Source: Bdellovibrionales bacterium (GTDB taxonomy: Bacteria; Bdellovibrionota; Bdellovibrionia; Bdellovibrionales; UBA1609). From it: DNA of 64,000 nucleotides. Below the pieces are notes generated by a model. It did no database searches. It saw only the letters and a program-made list of their open reading frames with translations, and was not told the origin of the DNA. This document shows, one piece after another, positions 35,622 to 44,563 of this stretch. The translations under genes and the position numbers were made by a program. Each line of letters opens with the position of its first letter. The stretch's first letter is position 1. The stretch is taken from assembly GCA_020628165.1 (NCBI GenBank), contig JAHDFM010000001.1, forward strand, positions 155,163 through 219,162, in the 5' to 3' direction.

Positions 35622-36521
35622 TTAAGCGCAAACTTTATTACGACCAGATTTTTTCGCCTGATAAAGAGCCTTATCGGCCATTTCAATGATGTCGTTCTTA
35701 GTATTAGCATCAGAAGGGTAGCTTGCAACCCCAAGGCTAAGTGTAACAAAGATTGGGCTAGATAACCCATCCGTAAATGGCTTACTCTCAAAAGATATGC
35801 GAATATCTTCAGCGAATGACAAAGCCTGTTCCTTACTAGTGTCTGGCAAAATGATAGCAAACTCTTCACCGCCATACCTAGAGCAGTAAGCAATGCTGTT
35901 CGTTAAACTATCTTTAATTCGTCGACCAATTTGATTGAGCAACTTATCACCAGTTGGATGGCCGTAGTTATCATTAAACTTTTTAAAGTGATCCACATCA
36001 ACCATAATCAGTGAAAATGGTGAATCTGTGTTAGAAAGATTAAACACTTCGCTGAGCTTTTCTTGAAAAAAACGATGGTTAGTTAAGTGGGTAACAGGGT
36101 CTGTGATAGAAAGTGTCTTGAACTGCTCATTCTCTTGCATGAGCCTTCTAGTTTTTAAGACCTCATTAATTTGAACTTTTAAGATTTCATTGTCCCATGG
36201 TTTCATGAAAAATTTATGAATAATATTTTCATTAATAGATTCAGACAAATGCTGTACTTCTATCTGTCCAGACAGAATGATGCGAATAGATTTTGGTGCT
36301 TTTTGTTTAACAAGACTAAGGAAATCTAAACCAGAAATTTCTCCCATTTTAAAATCACTGATAACAATAGGAATTTCTTTTTGGTAATCTTTAATGAACT
36401 TGATTGCTTTTTGTGTGTTCTGAAAAGCCATAACTCTAAAGTCATTTCGAAAAACTCGATAAAGCGAATCTAAGACATCTTTTTCGTCATCAACAATAAC
36501 TATGAGTGGTGCATCTTTCAT
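35622..36521 (-). CDS. Response regulator with GGDEF diguanylate cyclase domain
   Basis: The 299-residue product has a receiver domain (residues about 5-120) with the acidic pair Asp11/Asp12, the phosphoacceptor Asp56 in ISDFKMGE, and a KPWDNE segment carrying the conserved Lys. A short helical linker leads to a GGDEF domain (about 135-299) with the active-site variant RYGGEEF, which is compatible with activity. It should make cyclic di-GMP from two GTP when phosphorylated, as PleD and WspR do. No I-site RxxD is obvious in the expected place. No partner histidine kinase is in the window. Confidence 0.9.
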   Translation of the reverse strand: MKDAPLIVIVDDEKDVLDSLYRVFRNDFRVMAFQNTQKAIKFIKDYQKEIPIVISDFKMGEISGLDFLSLVKQKAPKSIRIILSGQIEVQHLSESINENIIHKFFMKPWDNEILKVQINEVLKTRRLMQENEQFKTLSITDPVTHLTNHRFFQEKLSEVFNLSNTDSPFSLIMVDVDHFKKFNDNYGHPTGDKLLNQIGRRIKDSLTNSIAYCSRYGGEEFAIILPDTSKEQALSFAEDIRISFESKPFTDGLSSPIFVTLSLGVASYPSDANTKNDIIEMADKALYQAKKSGRNKVCA

Positions 36522-36764
36522 GTAATACGTATCGGAAGTCTTTACGAAGTAATAAGGTCTGTTTGATTATTTGTACTTAAGTCCATAAGGAGTTTTTTAG
36601 CTCAGCACCTATTAAGCTTTCTAAGTGAATATATTTTCACATATATTTTAAAATTTTGTCATTTGAAATTGAAAACTTAATTTTAAATATTAAGTTAAGT
36701 TATTAAAATAAAATAAAAAAACAGACTTTACCGAATTTAATTTTCTAGTGTATGATTTTAAAAC
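36522..36764. other. AT-rich divergent region between GGDEF gene and dacB
   Basis: No gene is seen. The last 100 bases are almost entirely A and T, and the dacB promoter is at the right end. Confidence 0.4.
36727..36756 (+). promoter_or_regulatory. Candidate promoter of dacB giving a near-leaderless transcript
   Basis: TTTACC (36727-36732) and TATGAT (36751-36756) are 18 bases apart. The -10 ends only eight bases before the dacB ATG, so transcription should begin one to three bases before the start codon. No ribosome binding site is present. Confidence 0.45.
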
Positions 36765-38195
36765 ATGAAGCCATTAATTTTATTAGTCTCAATTTTGTTT
36801 ACAGTAATTAGTTTAGCTAAGGACATCTCGCCTAAAGTCCTTGAGTCAAAAATAAATCGACTCATCAAAAAGAGTCAAATCAAACAAAACAATTTAGGTA
36901 TAGAAATTCGTAAAATATCAGCAACCAATAAAGAAACACTGTACGCACTCAATTCAGACAAAATGTTTGTGCCAGCTTCTTTGACCAAGATACCCACAGC
37001 CGCCGCCGCCTTTCACTTTCTCGGACCAAACCATAGATTTATAACAACACTCGAGTCTGACGCCAAAATTAAAGATGGAGTGCTGAAAGGTAACTTGTAT
37101 TTTGTAGGAGGGGGGGACCCAACTTTTACATCCGAGTCGATGTGGTCTTTAGTGAATGAGTTTAGCCGCGAGAACATTCACACCATTGAAAAGAACATCA
37201 TCGTCGACGACACATTGTTTGATGCAATAAGATATGACAAGCGTCGCGACCCAACCCGAAAAGACCGGGCTTATGATGCACCTGTAGGAGCTCTCTCTTT
37301 TAACTGGAACGCGGTGAATGTATTTATACGCCCGACAAGCATTGGGGCCCCTGCACAAGTGATCGTGGATCCAACTGAAAAATACTTCAAAGTCATTAAT
37401 AAAGCGAGAACTGTTTACGGTAAAAAGCAAAGGTTAAAAGTCAGCCGAGTGCAAAGCAAAGATAGCAATGAGTTTCCATTTGAAACTATCATTGTGAGTG
37501 GTTCTATTGGTTTGAACTCCAAAGAGTATGTCAGCTATAAAAGCATCACTCAGCCAGAAATATGGTCAGGTTACAGTTTAAAGAAATTCTTAGAAGAAAA
37601 AGGCATCAAAGTTTTGGGTAAAGTTATCGTCGGAAAAAAACCTGCTAAAACTACACTCAGAGCCGACTACAAAAGTGAACCCTTGTTTGAGTCGATCAAA
37701 AGTATGAATAAGTACTCAAATAATTTTGTCGCAGAGATGCTTATCAAAAACATAGCAGCCAAGTTTTCGCAACCAGCAAGTATGGATTTGGGCCTAAACA
37801 AAGTGAACGAATTTTTACAAAAGAGTGGTTTCCAAAAAGACAGTTACAATTACGTAAATGCCTCAGGATTAACAAGAGATAACAAATTTAAGCCCAATGA
37901 ATTCACTGATTTTTTAGTGCAACTGCAAAATCAGAGTGAAATGTTCCCAGAGTTTTTGACATCTCTGCCTATATCAGCTGTCGACGGCACCTTAAAGACG
38001 CGCATGACTCGTTTAGCCTCTGCCAAAAAAGTAAGAGCCAAAACAGGCATGTTAAACGATGTGATCGGCCTGGCTGGTTATGTTAGTAATTCATCAGACA
38101 CTTACGCCTTCACATTTATTTTCAATGGCAAAAAAAGAAAACTAAAAAACGCAAGAGACCTCTTTGATTTTATCACTGCTGAAATGAGTAAGTAA
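36765..38195 (+). CDS. dacB: D-alanyl-D-alanine carboxypeptidase/endopeptidase (PBP4 type)
   Basis: The 476-residue product has a signal peptide (about residues 1-18) and a class C penicillin-binding domain of the PBP4/DacB type. The active-site motifs are SLTK (Ser72, Lys75), SNN (318-320) and KTG (426-428), all intact. An inserted domain between the first two motifs (about 100-280) is usual for DacB. It trims pentapeptides and cuts cross-links in the periplasm. In Bdellovibrio, two DacB-type enzymes are known to round up the prey wall during invasion, so a predatory role is possible but cannot be read from the sequence. Confidence 0.93.
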   Translation: MKPLILLVSILFTVISLAKDISPKVLESKINRLIKKSQIKQNNLGIEIRKISATNKETLYALNSDKMFVPASLTKIPTAAAAFHFLGPNHRFITTLESDAKIKDGVLKGNLYFVGGGDPTFTSESMWSLVNEFSRENIHTIEKNIIVDDTLFDAIRYDKRRDPTRKDRAYDAPVGALSFNWNAVNVFIRPTSIGAPAQVIVDPTEKYFKVINKARTVYGKKQRLKVSRVQSKDSNEFPFETIIVSGSIGLNSKEYVSYKSITQPEIWSGYSLKKFLEEKGIKVLGKVIVGKKPAKTTLRADYKSEPLFESIKSMNKYSNNFVAEMLIKNIAAKFSQPASMDLGLNKVNEFLQKSGFQKDSYNYVNASGLTRDNKFKPNEFTDFLVQLQNQSEMFPEFLTSLPISAVDGTLKTRMTRLASAKKVRAKTGMLNDVIGLAGYVSNSSDTYAFTFIFNGKKRKLKNARDLFDFITAEMSK

Positions 38196-38210
38196 TAATA
38201 ATAGGTCTAT

Positions 38211-39314
38211 TTATTTAGCAACCATTTTAAACTCTTTTGTTTTCTGAAATTTATATAGATTCTGTAAAGTAATTCCATTCGTCTCTAAAGAGGCAATCTT
38301 ATCAATAGACTTGAGGTGACGAAAACCATCACTGCTATCTACCACAATGATCGTATCTAATGAGAGTTGTATCAGACGGCGTATGGTTTCAAGAGACCAC
38401 TGGGGTGCTCCCATTTGTACGAGCATTTCTAGGCGGAGCAAAGCTTGTCGAGCACTGGAGGCGTGAAGACTGCAAAAGCCTCCATTATGGCCAGTAGACA
38501 ATGCTAGTAAATAATCTTTGGCTTCATGACCACGAACCTCACCGACAATGAGTCTTTCAGGGCGCATTCTGAGACTTTGCCGAATGAGTTCTGCTTGATC
38601 GTACTCGTAGAAGTGGTTTCTTTCTTGTTGGCGCGTGAGCAGTTTTGTACTGACATCATTGGGGGTGATGAGTTCTGAAGTGTCTTCTATAATGACACAG
38701 CGACAGTTGTCTTTGACTGTTTGTAACATGGAGTTGATCAACGTTGTTTTGCCTGAACCTGTGGTGCCTACAATAAGAATATTATTATGCATTTCTATCT
38801 GATCTAAGATTGTTGACACTTGTTGATCAGGGGCCCAACCCATATCTTTTAAAGATCTGAAATTAAATGTATTGTATGAATGTCTTCTTAGATTGATGGA
38901 TGTATTTGGGCATATTGGTTTGCTGATGATATGAACCCTGAAACCTTGCCAGTCGATGTTGAGATGTGGTTGCTGAATATCAATTTTACTATTGGTTTCA
39001 CTCGTCAGTAAGTGAATGAAATTGTTGAAAGTGGTGTTTGAATAAAACTCGTCTTGATGTTTAAACAGCATCCCGGTTTTTTCAAAAAAAATATTTTTTG
39101 AACCGTTAATAATAATTTCTGTGATTTCTGTGTCTTGCAAAAGAGATTTGAGTGGTCCATAGCCAAAGAATTCATCGTGAATTCTTTTTTGCACATACAA
39201 AGGTTCATTGTTAAACTTTTGTTGCACTTTATTGATCAGACCATCTCGTGATGACTGATTCTTTTCAGATTTGATAATGTTGTCAGCTTGTTTATAAAAT
39301 TCGTTATTGATCAT
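38211..39314 (-). CDS. cpaF: CpaF/TadA-type secretion ATPase
   Basis: This hexameric ATPase powers Tad/Flp pilus assembly. GYGPLKSLLQDTEITEIIING is split over the N-terminal domain typical of CpaF. Walker A is VGTTGSGKTTL, and the Asp box and Walker B region include ERLIVGEVRGHEAKDYLLAL, followed by the His box TGHNGGFCSLHASSA. I chose the ATG at 39314 (367 residues), which overlaps the end of the secretin gene by 11 bases. A TTG at 39380 would add 22 residues but has no ribosome binding site. It pairs with the secretin gene upstream. TadB, TadZ and pilin genes are missing here. Confidence 0.88.
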   Translation of the reverse strand: MINNEFYKQADNIIKSEKNQSSRDGLINKVQQKFNNEPLYVQKRIHDEFFGYGPLKSLLQDTEITEIIINGSKNIFFEKTGMLFKHQDEFYSNTTFNNFIHLLTSETNSKIDIQQPHLNIDWQGFRVHIISKPICPNTSINLRRHSYNTFNFRSLKDMGWAPDQQVSTILDQIEMHNNILIVGTTGSGKTTLINSMLQTVKDNCRCVIIEDTSELITPNDVSTKLLTRQQERNHFYEYDQAELIRQSLRMRPERLIVGEVRGHEAKDYLLALSTGHNGGFCSLHASSARQALLRLEMLVQMGAPQWSLETIRRLIQLSLDTIIVVDSSDGFRHLKSIDKIASLETNGITLQNLYKFQKTKEFKMVAK

Positions 39315-40533
39315 TTCGTGCACTGGCCTTGATAAATAATAAAAGGTTTGTTGAACTTTTTTTATCGCTTCTATTTTCAAATAAATATTTTAACAGAGGG
39401 ACTTTGTGTGTGAGCCAGGGCGAGCTTTTGCTCTCGCCAAGCAAGTCTAACTGCAGGCCACTGATCAGAACCACTTTATCTGGCTGAATAATGAATTGAT
39501 TTTTAAATTTCTTAGTTTTAAAGCTTGGGACGTTATCAACAGCTTCCGAATAATCAGGGAAAGAGAGGTTATAATCGAGCAGCACATTAATGGATGAGTT
39601 GATCTCAAGTTCAGGCTTTAATTCAATAGTCAGACCATAGTTTTTCCAATCAATGGCATGGCTATAGATGGTGTGGCTTTTGACAGGGATCTCTCCACCT
39701 TCTTGCAATTGACACTTACTGTTCACTTGGCAAAGAATCTGGGCTTTTTGAATGATTCTTGATTTACCGCTATTAACGTCATTCGTGAGAATGGCATTAA
39801 AAGAGGTGAGGTCTTGGTACTTAGGAAGAAGTTGTGAAGCAAACTGTCCATCCAGTTTGATTCCATACTGTTTTTGAGACGACGCACTCATCTCAATAAA
39901 AAAAAGTTCGAAGTTGATTTTCTGTAAGCTCATTTTCAAATCATTGGGCTGCAAACCGTAAAATCCAATGTGTTTATCAAACGGAAGAGCTTGCTGTGCT
40001 AAGCGGTAAATCATAGGGGAGGGGCTTAAGCGCAAGAATGGTGAAAGGTAGTTAAATTCGGCAAAGATTTGTTGGAAGTGATTTTGAATTTCTTGGTGCA
40101 AGTCTTGATCAATATTTGCTTTGAAAACATATGGAGTTTGGTGTCGTTTGGCAAGTTGAACCAGTTTTAACCAATCGGAAAATCGGTGCAACTGACCATG
40201 TATATGAATATTGTTTTGATCGACATTAAGTCTTAAGCCGTAGCTGTTAATGAGAAGCTTTTTAAGGTCTTGGTAAAGGGCAAACTGCTTCTTCGTTAAA
40301 ATGTGAATTTGGAAAAAATTGTGGCTGGAAGAAATTTTAGTGGACCCCGTCTTAATAGCAATTACCTTTAAAGAGGACCCTTTGTCTTGCCACTGAATGA
40401 TTTTTGAATTGGATATAGAGATTTTACTGAGGCGCTGAGTTTTTAAAGTGACCTGATCACCAACCTTTAAAACATGAGTTTTGGCAAAGACACTTATTGA
40501 ACCTAAGAATAGGAATAACATTAAAGCTTTCAT
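39304..40533 (-). CDS. cpaC: CpaC/RcpA-type pilus secretin
   Basis: The 409-residue product has a signal peptide (MKALMLFLFLGSISVFA) and an N-terminal domain like the 'pilus formation protein N-terminal' module (about residues 20-85). A C-terminal secretin domain (about 230-405) has the conserved VVLISGLQ and PLLKYLF segments. It should form the outer-membrane ring of a Tad/Flp apparatus. It is shorter than many CpaC proteins. Its gene is immediately upstream of cpaF, in the order cpaC-cpaF. Confidence 0.85.
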   Translation of the reverse strand: MKALMLFLFLGSISVFAKTHVLKVGDQVTLKTQRLSKISISNSKIIQWQDKGSSLKVIAIKTGSTKISSSHNFFQIHILTKKQFALYQDLKKLLINSYGLRLNVDQNNIHIHGQLHRFSDWLKLVQLAKRHQTPYVFKANIDQDLHQEIQNHFQQIFAEFNYLSPFLRLSPSPMIYRLAQQALPFDKHIGFYGLQPNDLKMSLQKINFELFFIEMSASSQKQYGIKLDGQFASQLLPKYQDLTSFNAILTNDVNSGKSRIIQKAQILCQVNSKCQLQEGGEIPVKSHTIYSHAIDWKNYGLTIELKPELEINSSINVLLDYNLSFPDYSEAVDNVPSFKTKKFKNQFIIQPDKVVLISGLQLDLLGESKSSPWLTHKVPLLKYLFENRSDKKSSTNLLLFIKASARNDQ

Positions 40534-40652
40534 AGTGAATGCTCATTGCGAAGCTAAAGATGCTAGATTCAGTAAGCTAACAAGTATTGACTCAGGCTGT
40601 GTTCGATAAATGAATTAAATATTCGAACTATTAGATAAAAGAGTTTTGATAA

Positions 40653-41357
40653 TTACTTTTTACGCAAAAGAACGATCAAAATAACTAGAGCCATTAGTGC
40701 AATGGTTATATGAGTGAATGTGAACAGCTGTTGCCCCTCATCAAGGTCGACAAACTCATTGTCATCATCGAGTTCAATAGGTTCGAGATCGTTACCGTCA
40801 TCGGTTTTTTTGTAGCTGCCGGCTTTTGGAGCTGTGATCTTGCTGTCTTCTGGGTTGAGGATCTCAATGCTATTGACGGCATTGATAAAGTCGCCAACGA
40901 TAGTTGTGTAATAATTCTTATGAGACGTAAAAGTGATGATCACAGCCGTTTTATTTTTAACGGTGGCTAGATAGCGAGTGTAGTACTCAGGGGCTTCACT
41001 GTTATAGGATAAGCCGTCAACCCAAGTTTGCCCATTGATTTTCGTTTCTTGCAGTTTGATTTTTTTACTTTGAAAGTGTTGTTGACCGTTCACCGTCACG
41101 CCGGGCTTATTACTAATTTGAGTTTTATAATTGTCGAGAGTGTCGTGATCTCCTGCTTTTTTAGCAGCAAAAACGATAACAGCAGACTTCACTTTTTTTT
41201 CAAGTTTATTGGAACAGTTCCATGCCGAGCCCTTGACCTCGCACTCCCACTGGTGCGGGAGTTCAAATTTTATAAATGAATTTTTAAAACTTTTGGCAAA
41301 AGCTGCACTTGTCAGTGTTAATAAAAATGTCAGTGCTAAGGAACGAGTTAGAATCAA
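40653..41357 (-). CDS. Exported protein with C-terminal membrane anchor, unknown function
   Basis: I do not recognise this 234-residue protein. It has a signal peptide (residues 1-21, ending SAAFA), and a globular region of about 150 residues with a Cys pair (ECEVKGSAWNCS) that could form a disulfide. An acidic stretch (DDGNDLEPIELDDDNEFVDLDEG) is spread across about residues 184-206, and a last membrane helix with a positive end (ALMALVILIVLLRKK) follows. It is therefore likely anchored in the inner membrane facing the periplasm. It starts at a TTG overlapping the hpt stop codon (TTGA), so translation is coupled to hpt. No functional link is apparent. Confidence 0.7.
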   Translation of the reverse strand: MILTRSLALTFLLTLTSAAFAKSFKNSFIKFELPHQWECEVKGSAWNCSNKLEKKVKSAVIVFAAKKAGDHDTLDNYKTQISNKPGVTVNGQQHFQSKKIKLQETKINGQTWVDGLSYNSEAPEYYTRYLATVKNKTAVIITFTSHKNYYTTIVGDFINAVNSIEILNPEDSKITAPKAGSYKKTDDGNDLEPIELDDDNEFVDLDEGQQLFTFTHITIALMALVILIVLLRKK

Positions 41358-41881
41358 TTGATATTGTTCACTTGTGCAATGTAAGGCAACGTTCGGTATT
41401 GATTGTTGTAATCAAGTCCGTAACCAACAACAAACTCATTGCCCACTTCAAACCCAACAAAGTCAGGTTTTTGGTCTGTCACTTGAGACTCGGGCTTGTG
41501 AAGCAGGGTGGCTGTCGTGATAGTTTCTGGATTGCGTGTTTTTAATAACTGGTAAATAGCTTCGATGGTTGTGCCGGTATCAACTATATCTTCAACGAGT
41601 AAAATATTTTTGCCTTTGATCGATTGAGTAAGATCTAATGTGATTTTTACTTCTCCAGTGCTCTGGGTTCCTTCATAGCTAGACAGGCCTAAAAAGTCGC
41701 AAGTGAGATCGCAGTCAATTTCACGAATAAGATCAGAAAAAAACATAAATGATCCATTTAAAATGCAAACACAGATAAGATCCTGGTTGTTGTACTTTGC
41801 GGTGATTTGTTTGCCGAGCTCAACGACTTTTTCTTTGATTTGATTTTCAGTGAATAAAGGAGTGAGTTTTATTTGATCCAT
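41354..41881 (-). CDS. hpt: Hypoxanthine phosphoribosyltransferase
   Basis: The 175-residue enzyme salvages hypoxanthine (and possibly guanine) using PRPP. The PRPP-binding loop NILLVEDIVDTGTT is intact, as are LNGSFMFFSDL, the flexible-loop segment LSSYEGTQSTGEV, and KPDFVGFEVGNEFVVGYGLDY near the end, which binds the base. Length is normal. It is the first gene of a two-gene unit with the membrane-anchored protein that follows. Confidence 0.93.
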   Translation of the reverse strand: MDQIKLTPLFTENQIKEKVVELGKQITAKYNNQDLICVCILNGSFMFFSDLIREIDCDLTCDFLGLSSYEGTQSTGEVKITLDLTQSIKGKNILLVEDIVDTGTTIEAIYQLLKTRNPETITTATLLHKPESQVTDQKPDFVGFEVGNEFVVGYGLDYNNQYRTLPYIAQVNNIN

Positions 41882-41960
41882 TCGTTATCCCTCAATGTAT
41901 AGATAACTAATATATAAGCTTATTTTGCTTGTTGTCCACGTAAAAACCGATCTTCAGTCC

Positions 41961-42947
41961 CTAAAATTTAAGGAGCATAAGAAGTTGTAGTTTTTGCTCT
42001 GAATACTGCGGGTTAGCCATGATGCTCAACGGAGAGTTGAAGTTTTCTTCAAGGAAGCTTGATGGAGGCTCACTATCTGGCAGCCTGATTTTAACGAGAA
42101 CAGAGTTGCCAACTTGTGCGTAAACAAAGCGCGTCCAGTCTATAGAAGTGTCTCGACCATCTTGACTTGGTATGTTAGCTGTGACGGTGATTTCAATTTT
42201 TTCAGCTCCAGATTCATTGGTTTCACCTTCAATTTTTTTAACAACAATTTTTATCCCCTGAGCATCGCCACCTTCAATCGGTTCAAGCATATAGTCGATC
42301 ACGTAAGACTTTTTGTTGCCTGTGTCCCAGCGGCCTTCGTTGGGAATTTTATTAAAATTAGCAGACTGAAAATCAATTTCATTGCTAGTGACCACAGAAG
42401 CTTGAACTCGTGCTGTGCTAGGAAAGTACTTTTCTAATTGATTTGGTAATATTTCATAGAAGTGTATAGCGCCAACAAGTGGCTCTACTTTTTTGGCGAC
42501 TGCACCTTCGGCTCCTTCGTCTTCATATACATCTTCCGTACTGTCTTCAAAAAAGTCAGCTTTTTGTGACTCAGGAATCTCGGCAGCTGAGACCGTGGCT
42601 GTTTTTTCTACGACTTTCACGTTATTTTGGTTTGGTTTTTTAATGGTCTTAGTGAGCTTGAGTTTTGTCTTTTTTGCAGGCTCTTTTTTTAAAGTTTCAA
42701 TAACTTCATCTGGAACAACGGCATCGTTTTCACTGACAGATAAGGCGTCTGGACTGGGTTTATTAATAACTATGAAGAACACGGCAACGGCAGCAATAAT
42801 GGCAATGGTGATTTGTGAAATAGGGTCTTTGAGGATGCGCACCCACTTAGATGGCTGTTCTGGGCGATACTTTTCTAGATTAACGCCACAATTTGCACAA
42901 TATACGTCCCGAGGCTGTGTGAACCCACACTTACCGCATACAATCAT
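41961..42947 (-). CDS. Zinc-ribbon membrane protein, unknown function
   Basis: The 328-residue product starts with a small zinc ribbon (CGKC at Cys4/Cys7 and CANC at Cys17/Cys20). One membrane helix follows (about residues 45-63), then a Lys/Glu/Pro-rich spacer, then a predicted extracytoplasmic domain (about 155-328) rich in beta strands. With no signal peptide, the ribbon should be cytoplasmic and the rest periplasmic. Zinc-ribbon plus one helix is a common plan in uncharacterised bacterial proteins. No operon partner is evident. Confidence 0.7.
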   Translation of the reverse strand: MIVCGKCGFTQPRDVYCANCGVNLEKYRPEQPSKWVRILKDPISQITIAIIAAVAVFFIVINKPSPDALSVSENDAVVPDEVIETLKKEPAKKTKLKLTKTIKKPNQNNVKVVEKTATVSAAEIPESQKADFFEDSTEDVYEDEGAEGAVAKKVEPLVGAIHFYEILPNQLEKYFPSTARVQASVVTSNEIDFQSANFNKIPNEGRWDTGNKKSYVIDYMLEPIEGGDAQGIKIVVKKIEGETNESGAEKIEITVTANIPSQDGRDTSIDWTRFVYAQVGNSVLVKIRLPDSEPPSSFLEENFNSPLSIMANPQYSEQKLQLLMLLKF

Positions 42948-43104
42948 ACTATGTAGCCCAAAGAAAAAGTTAGACGCATGACATCAGTTTAGCATACGTA
43001 CATAGGCAGTGATAGACCAATTACCAACTATTTAACGCCTTGCATTTAAGTTGTGTTGTTTTGAGACAGCTTTATGCTGAATTGTTTTTTAGTGAGGAAT
43101 AAAT

Positions 43105-43173
43105 ATGACTTACAAGTTTTTATTTCATAGGAAGGGGAAGGTGATAGGGATTAGGCGTGTAGCGATCACTTGA
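43105..43173 (+). CDS. Possible 22-residue basic small protein or leader peptide
   Basis: An ATG is preceded by GAGG at seven bases, a better ribosome binding site than most genes here. The peptide would be strongly basic (MTYKFLFHRKGKVIG at its start, then IRRVAIT) and ends at TGA. It lies 184 bases before rsmH. There is no way to confirm coding from such a short stretch. It could be a leader peptide or chance. Confidence 0.25.
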   Translation: MTYKFLFHRKGKVIGIRRVAIT

Positions 43174-43279
43174 TCTGTTTAAGTAATTAACGCTTTTTAA
43201 GTAAATTTTTAAGATTAGATAGGGGTTGAGGTCTTTAGTTATTGGAAGGCTTTCTTCGGCTAGTTATCTGCCATTGAGC

Positions 43280-43307
43280 TTGCATTAAAAATAAAGCAAA
43301 CTAGAAA
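43280..43307 (+). promoter_or_regulatory. Weak promoter candidate for the dcw cluster
   Basis: TTGCAT (43280-43285) and TAGAAA (43302-43307) are 16 bases apart, about 45 bases before the expected rsmH ribosome binding site. Match to consensus is modest. Confidence 0.3.
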
Positions 43308-43357
43308 ACTCCAACCATTAAGAGTTTCTTATGGTGTACAGTCTTTAAAAGGTAGGC

Positions 43358-44269
43358 ATGAAAAAAGAATTTAATGAGCACAAGCCTGTTTTGCTTGCTG
43401 AGATTTTAGACGTTGTTTCTGAGTTTAAGTCAAAGGATTGCAGGTATCTTGATGTCACTTTTGGGCGAGGCGGACATGCGGCAGCGATTATAGATCATCT
43501 TAAAGTAGAAAAAACGGTCGCATTTGATCAAGACCAACGTGCCATTGATTATGGGGAAAGCACTTTTGCAAATGAAGTGCAGGGGCAAAAAATAAAATTT
43601 ATAAAAGCCAACTTCGATCAAGTCCTCGACTTTGAACCAGAGATTCTACATTTTTTTAATCAACAAAAATGTAATGTTGTTTTGGCTGACTTAGGAGTGA
43701 GTTCGCCCCAACTAGATGATCCCGAGCGCGGGTTTAGTTTTTACAACAGTGGGCCGCTGGATATGCGCATGAACACAGAACAAGAGTTAACAGCTGCAGA
43801 TATTGTTAACAACTGGACTGAAGAAGAGCTTTTCGTACTGTTTAAAGATAAAGGTGAAATAAGAAACCCAACGAAAGCAGTAACAACTATCTGTGAGTTC
43901 AGAAAACAAAAATCATTCACTACGACCAAAGAACTGTCTGACCTCATTGTTAAAACTTTTGGTTGGAGAAAAAAAGGTCAACATCCAGCCACTCAAGTGT
44001 TTTTAGCACTCCGGCTGGAAGTCAATAAAGAGCTAGAAGTGGTTGAAAAAAGCATCGAAAACCTGTTAAAATTAATAGAACCCGGTGGATTGCTTTTAAT
44101 TATAACGTTTCATTCTCTCGAAGATCGGATCGTTAAATACAAGTTCAAAGAGTTGGCCGAACAGTACGGGCAAATTGTTACCAAAAAAGTGATTCAGCCA
44201 ACGTGGCATGAAAAAAATAAAAACAAACGGGCACGCAGTGCCAAGTTGCGAGTGTTTAGGAGGAACTAA
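43358..44269 (+). CDS. rsmH: 16S rRNA (cytosine1402-N4)-methyltransferase
   Basis: The 303-residue RsmH (MraW) is identified by the start HKPVLLAEILD, the SAM-binding YLDVTFGRGGHA, DLGVSSPQLDDPERGFSF and the C-terminal ITFHSLEDRIVK. It methylates N4 of C1402 in 16S rRNA and is a standard first or second gene of the dcw cluster. ftsL begins immediately after its stop codon. Confidence 0.96.
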   Translation: MKKEFNEHKPVLLAEILDVVSEFKSKDCRYLDVTFGRGGHAAAIIDHLKVEKTVAFDQDQRAIDYGESTFANEVQGQKIKFIKANFDQVLDFEPEILHFFNQQKCNVVLADLGVSSPQLDDPERGFSFYNSGPLDMRMNTEQELTAADIVNNWTEEELFVLFKDKGEIRNPTKAVTTICEFRKQKSFTTTKELSDLIVKTFGWRKKGQHPATQVFLALRLEVNKELEVVEKSIENLLKLIEPGGLLLIITFHSLEDRIVKYKFKELAEQYGQIVTKKVIQPTWHEKNKNKRARSAKLRVFRRN

Positions 44270-44563
44270 TTGCAGAACGTATCCCATGTGAAACCTTTTA
44301 TAAGTGTTCTTATAATTATTTTTACATTGTTCTCTTTAGTTTTTTTTAAAATGGAAGTGCGTCGATTAGGGTATGCTATGCTCAAAGAGGTGCAAGAGTA
44401 TAAAAAGCAAAAAGACTTGCACCGATTAAAAATAATTAAATATGCCGAGCTCACGAGCCCCGAAAGGTTGCGCAGCATTGCTAAATCAAAATTAACACTT
44501 TCCGATGCTGAGCTTGGACAGATCATACAAATTTCTGGAGAGAAAATAGCATTAAAGCAATGA
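44270..44563 (+). CDS. ftsL: Cell division protein FtsL
   Basis: The 97-residue product has a short cytoplasmic start, one membrane helix (about residues 9-28) and a periplasmic coiled-coil part. Size, topology and position between rsmH and ftsI identify it as FtsL, which links FtsB/FtsQ and activates FtsWI septal synthesis. Sequence similarity within FtsL is always low, so the call rests on context. The start is TTG, with AGGAGG eight bases upstream inside the rsmH end. Its last four bases overlap ftsI (ATGA). Confidence 0.85.
   Translation: MQNVSHVKPFISVLIIIFTLFSLVFFKMEVRRLGYAMLKEVQEYKKQKDLHRLKIIKYAELTSPERLRSIAKSKLTLSDAELGQIIQISGEKIALKQ

Larger units (their letters stand above)
42948..43357. 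other. 410-bp region upstream of the dcw cluster
   Basis: No mraZ gene is present here, although mraZ usually heads a dcw cluster. The region contains a possible 22-codon ORF with a strong ribosome binding site (43105-43173) and a weak promoter candidate near 43280-43307. Nothing else is recognisable. Confidence 0.5.
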
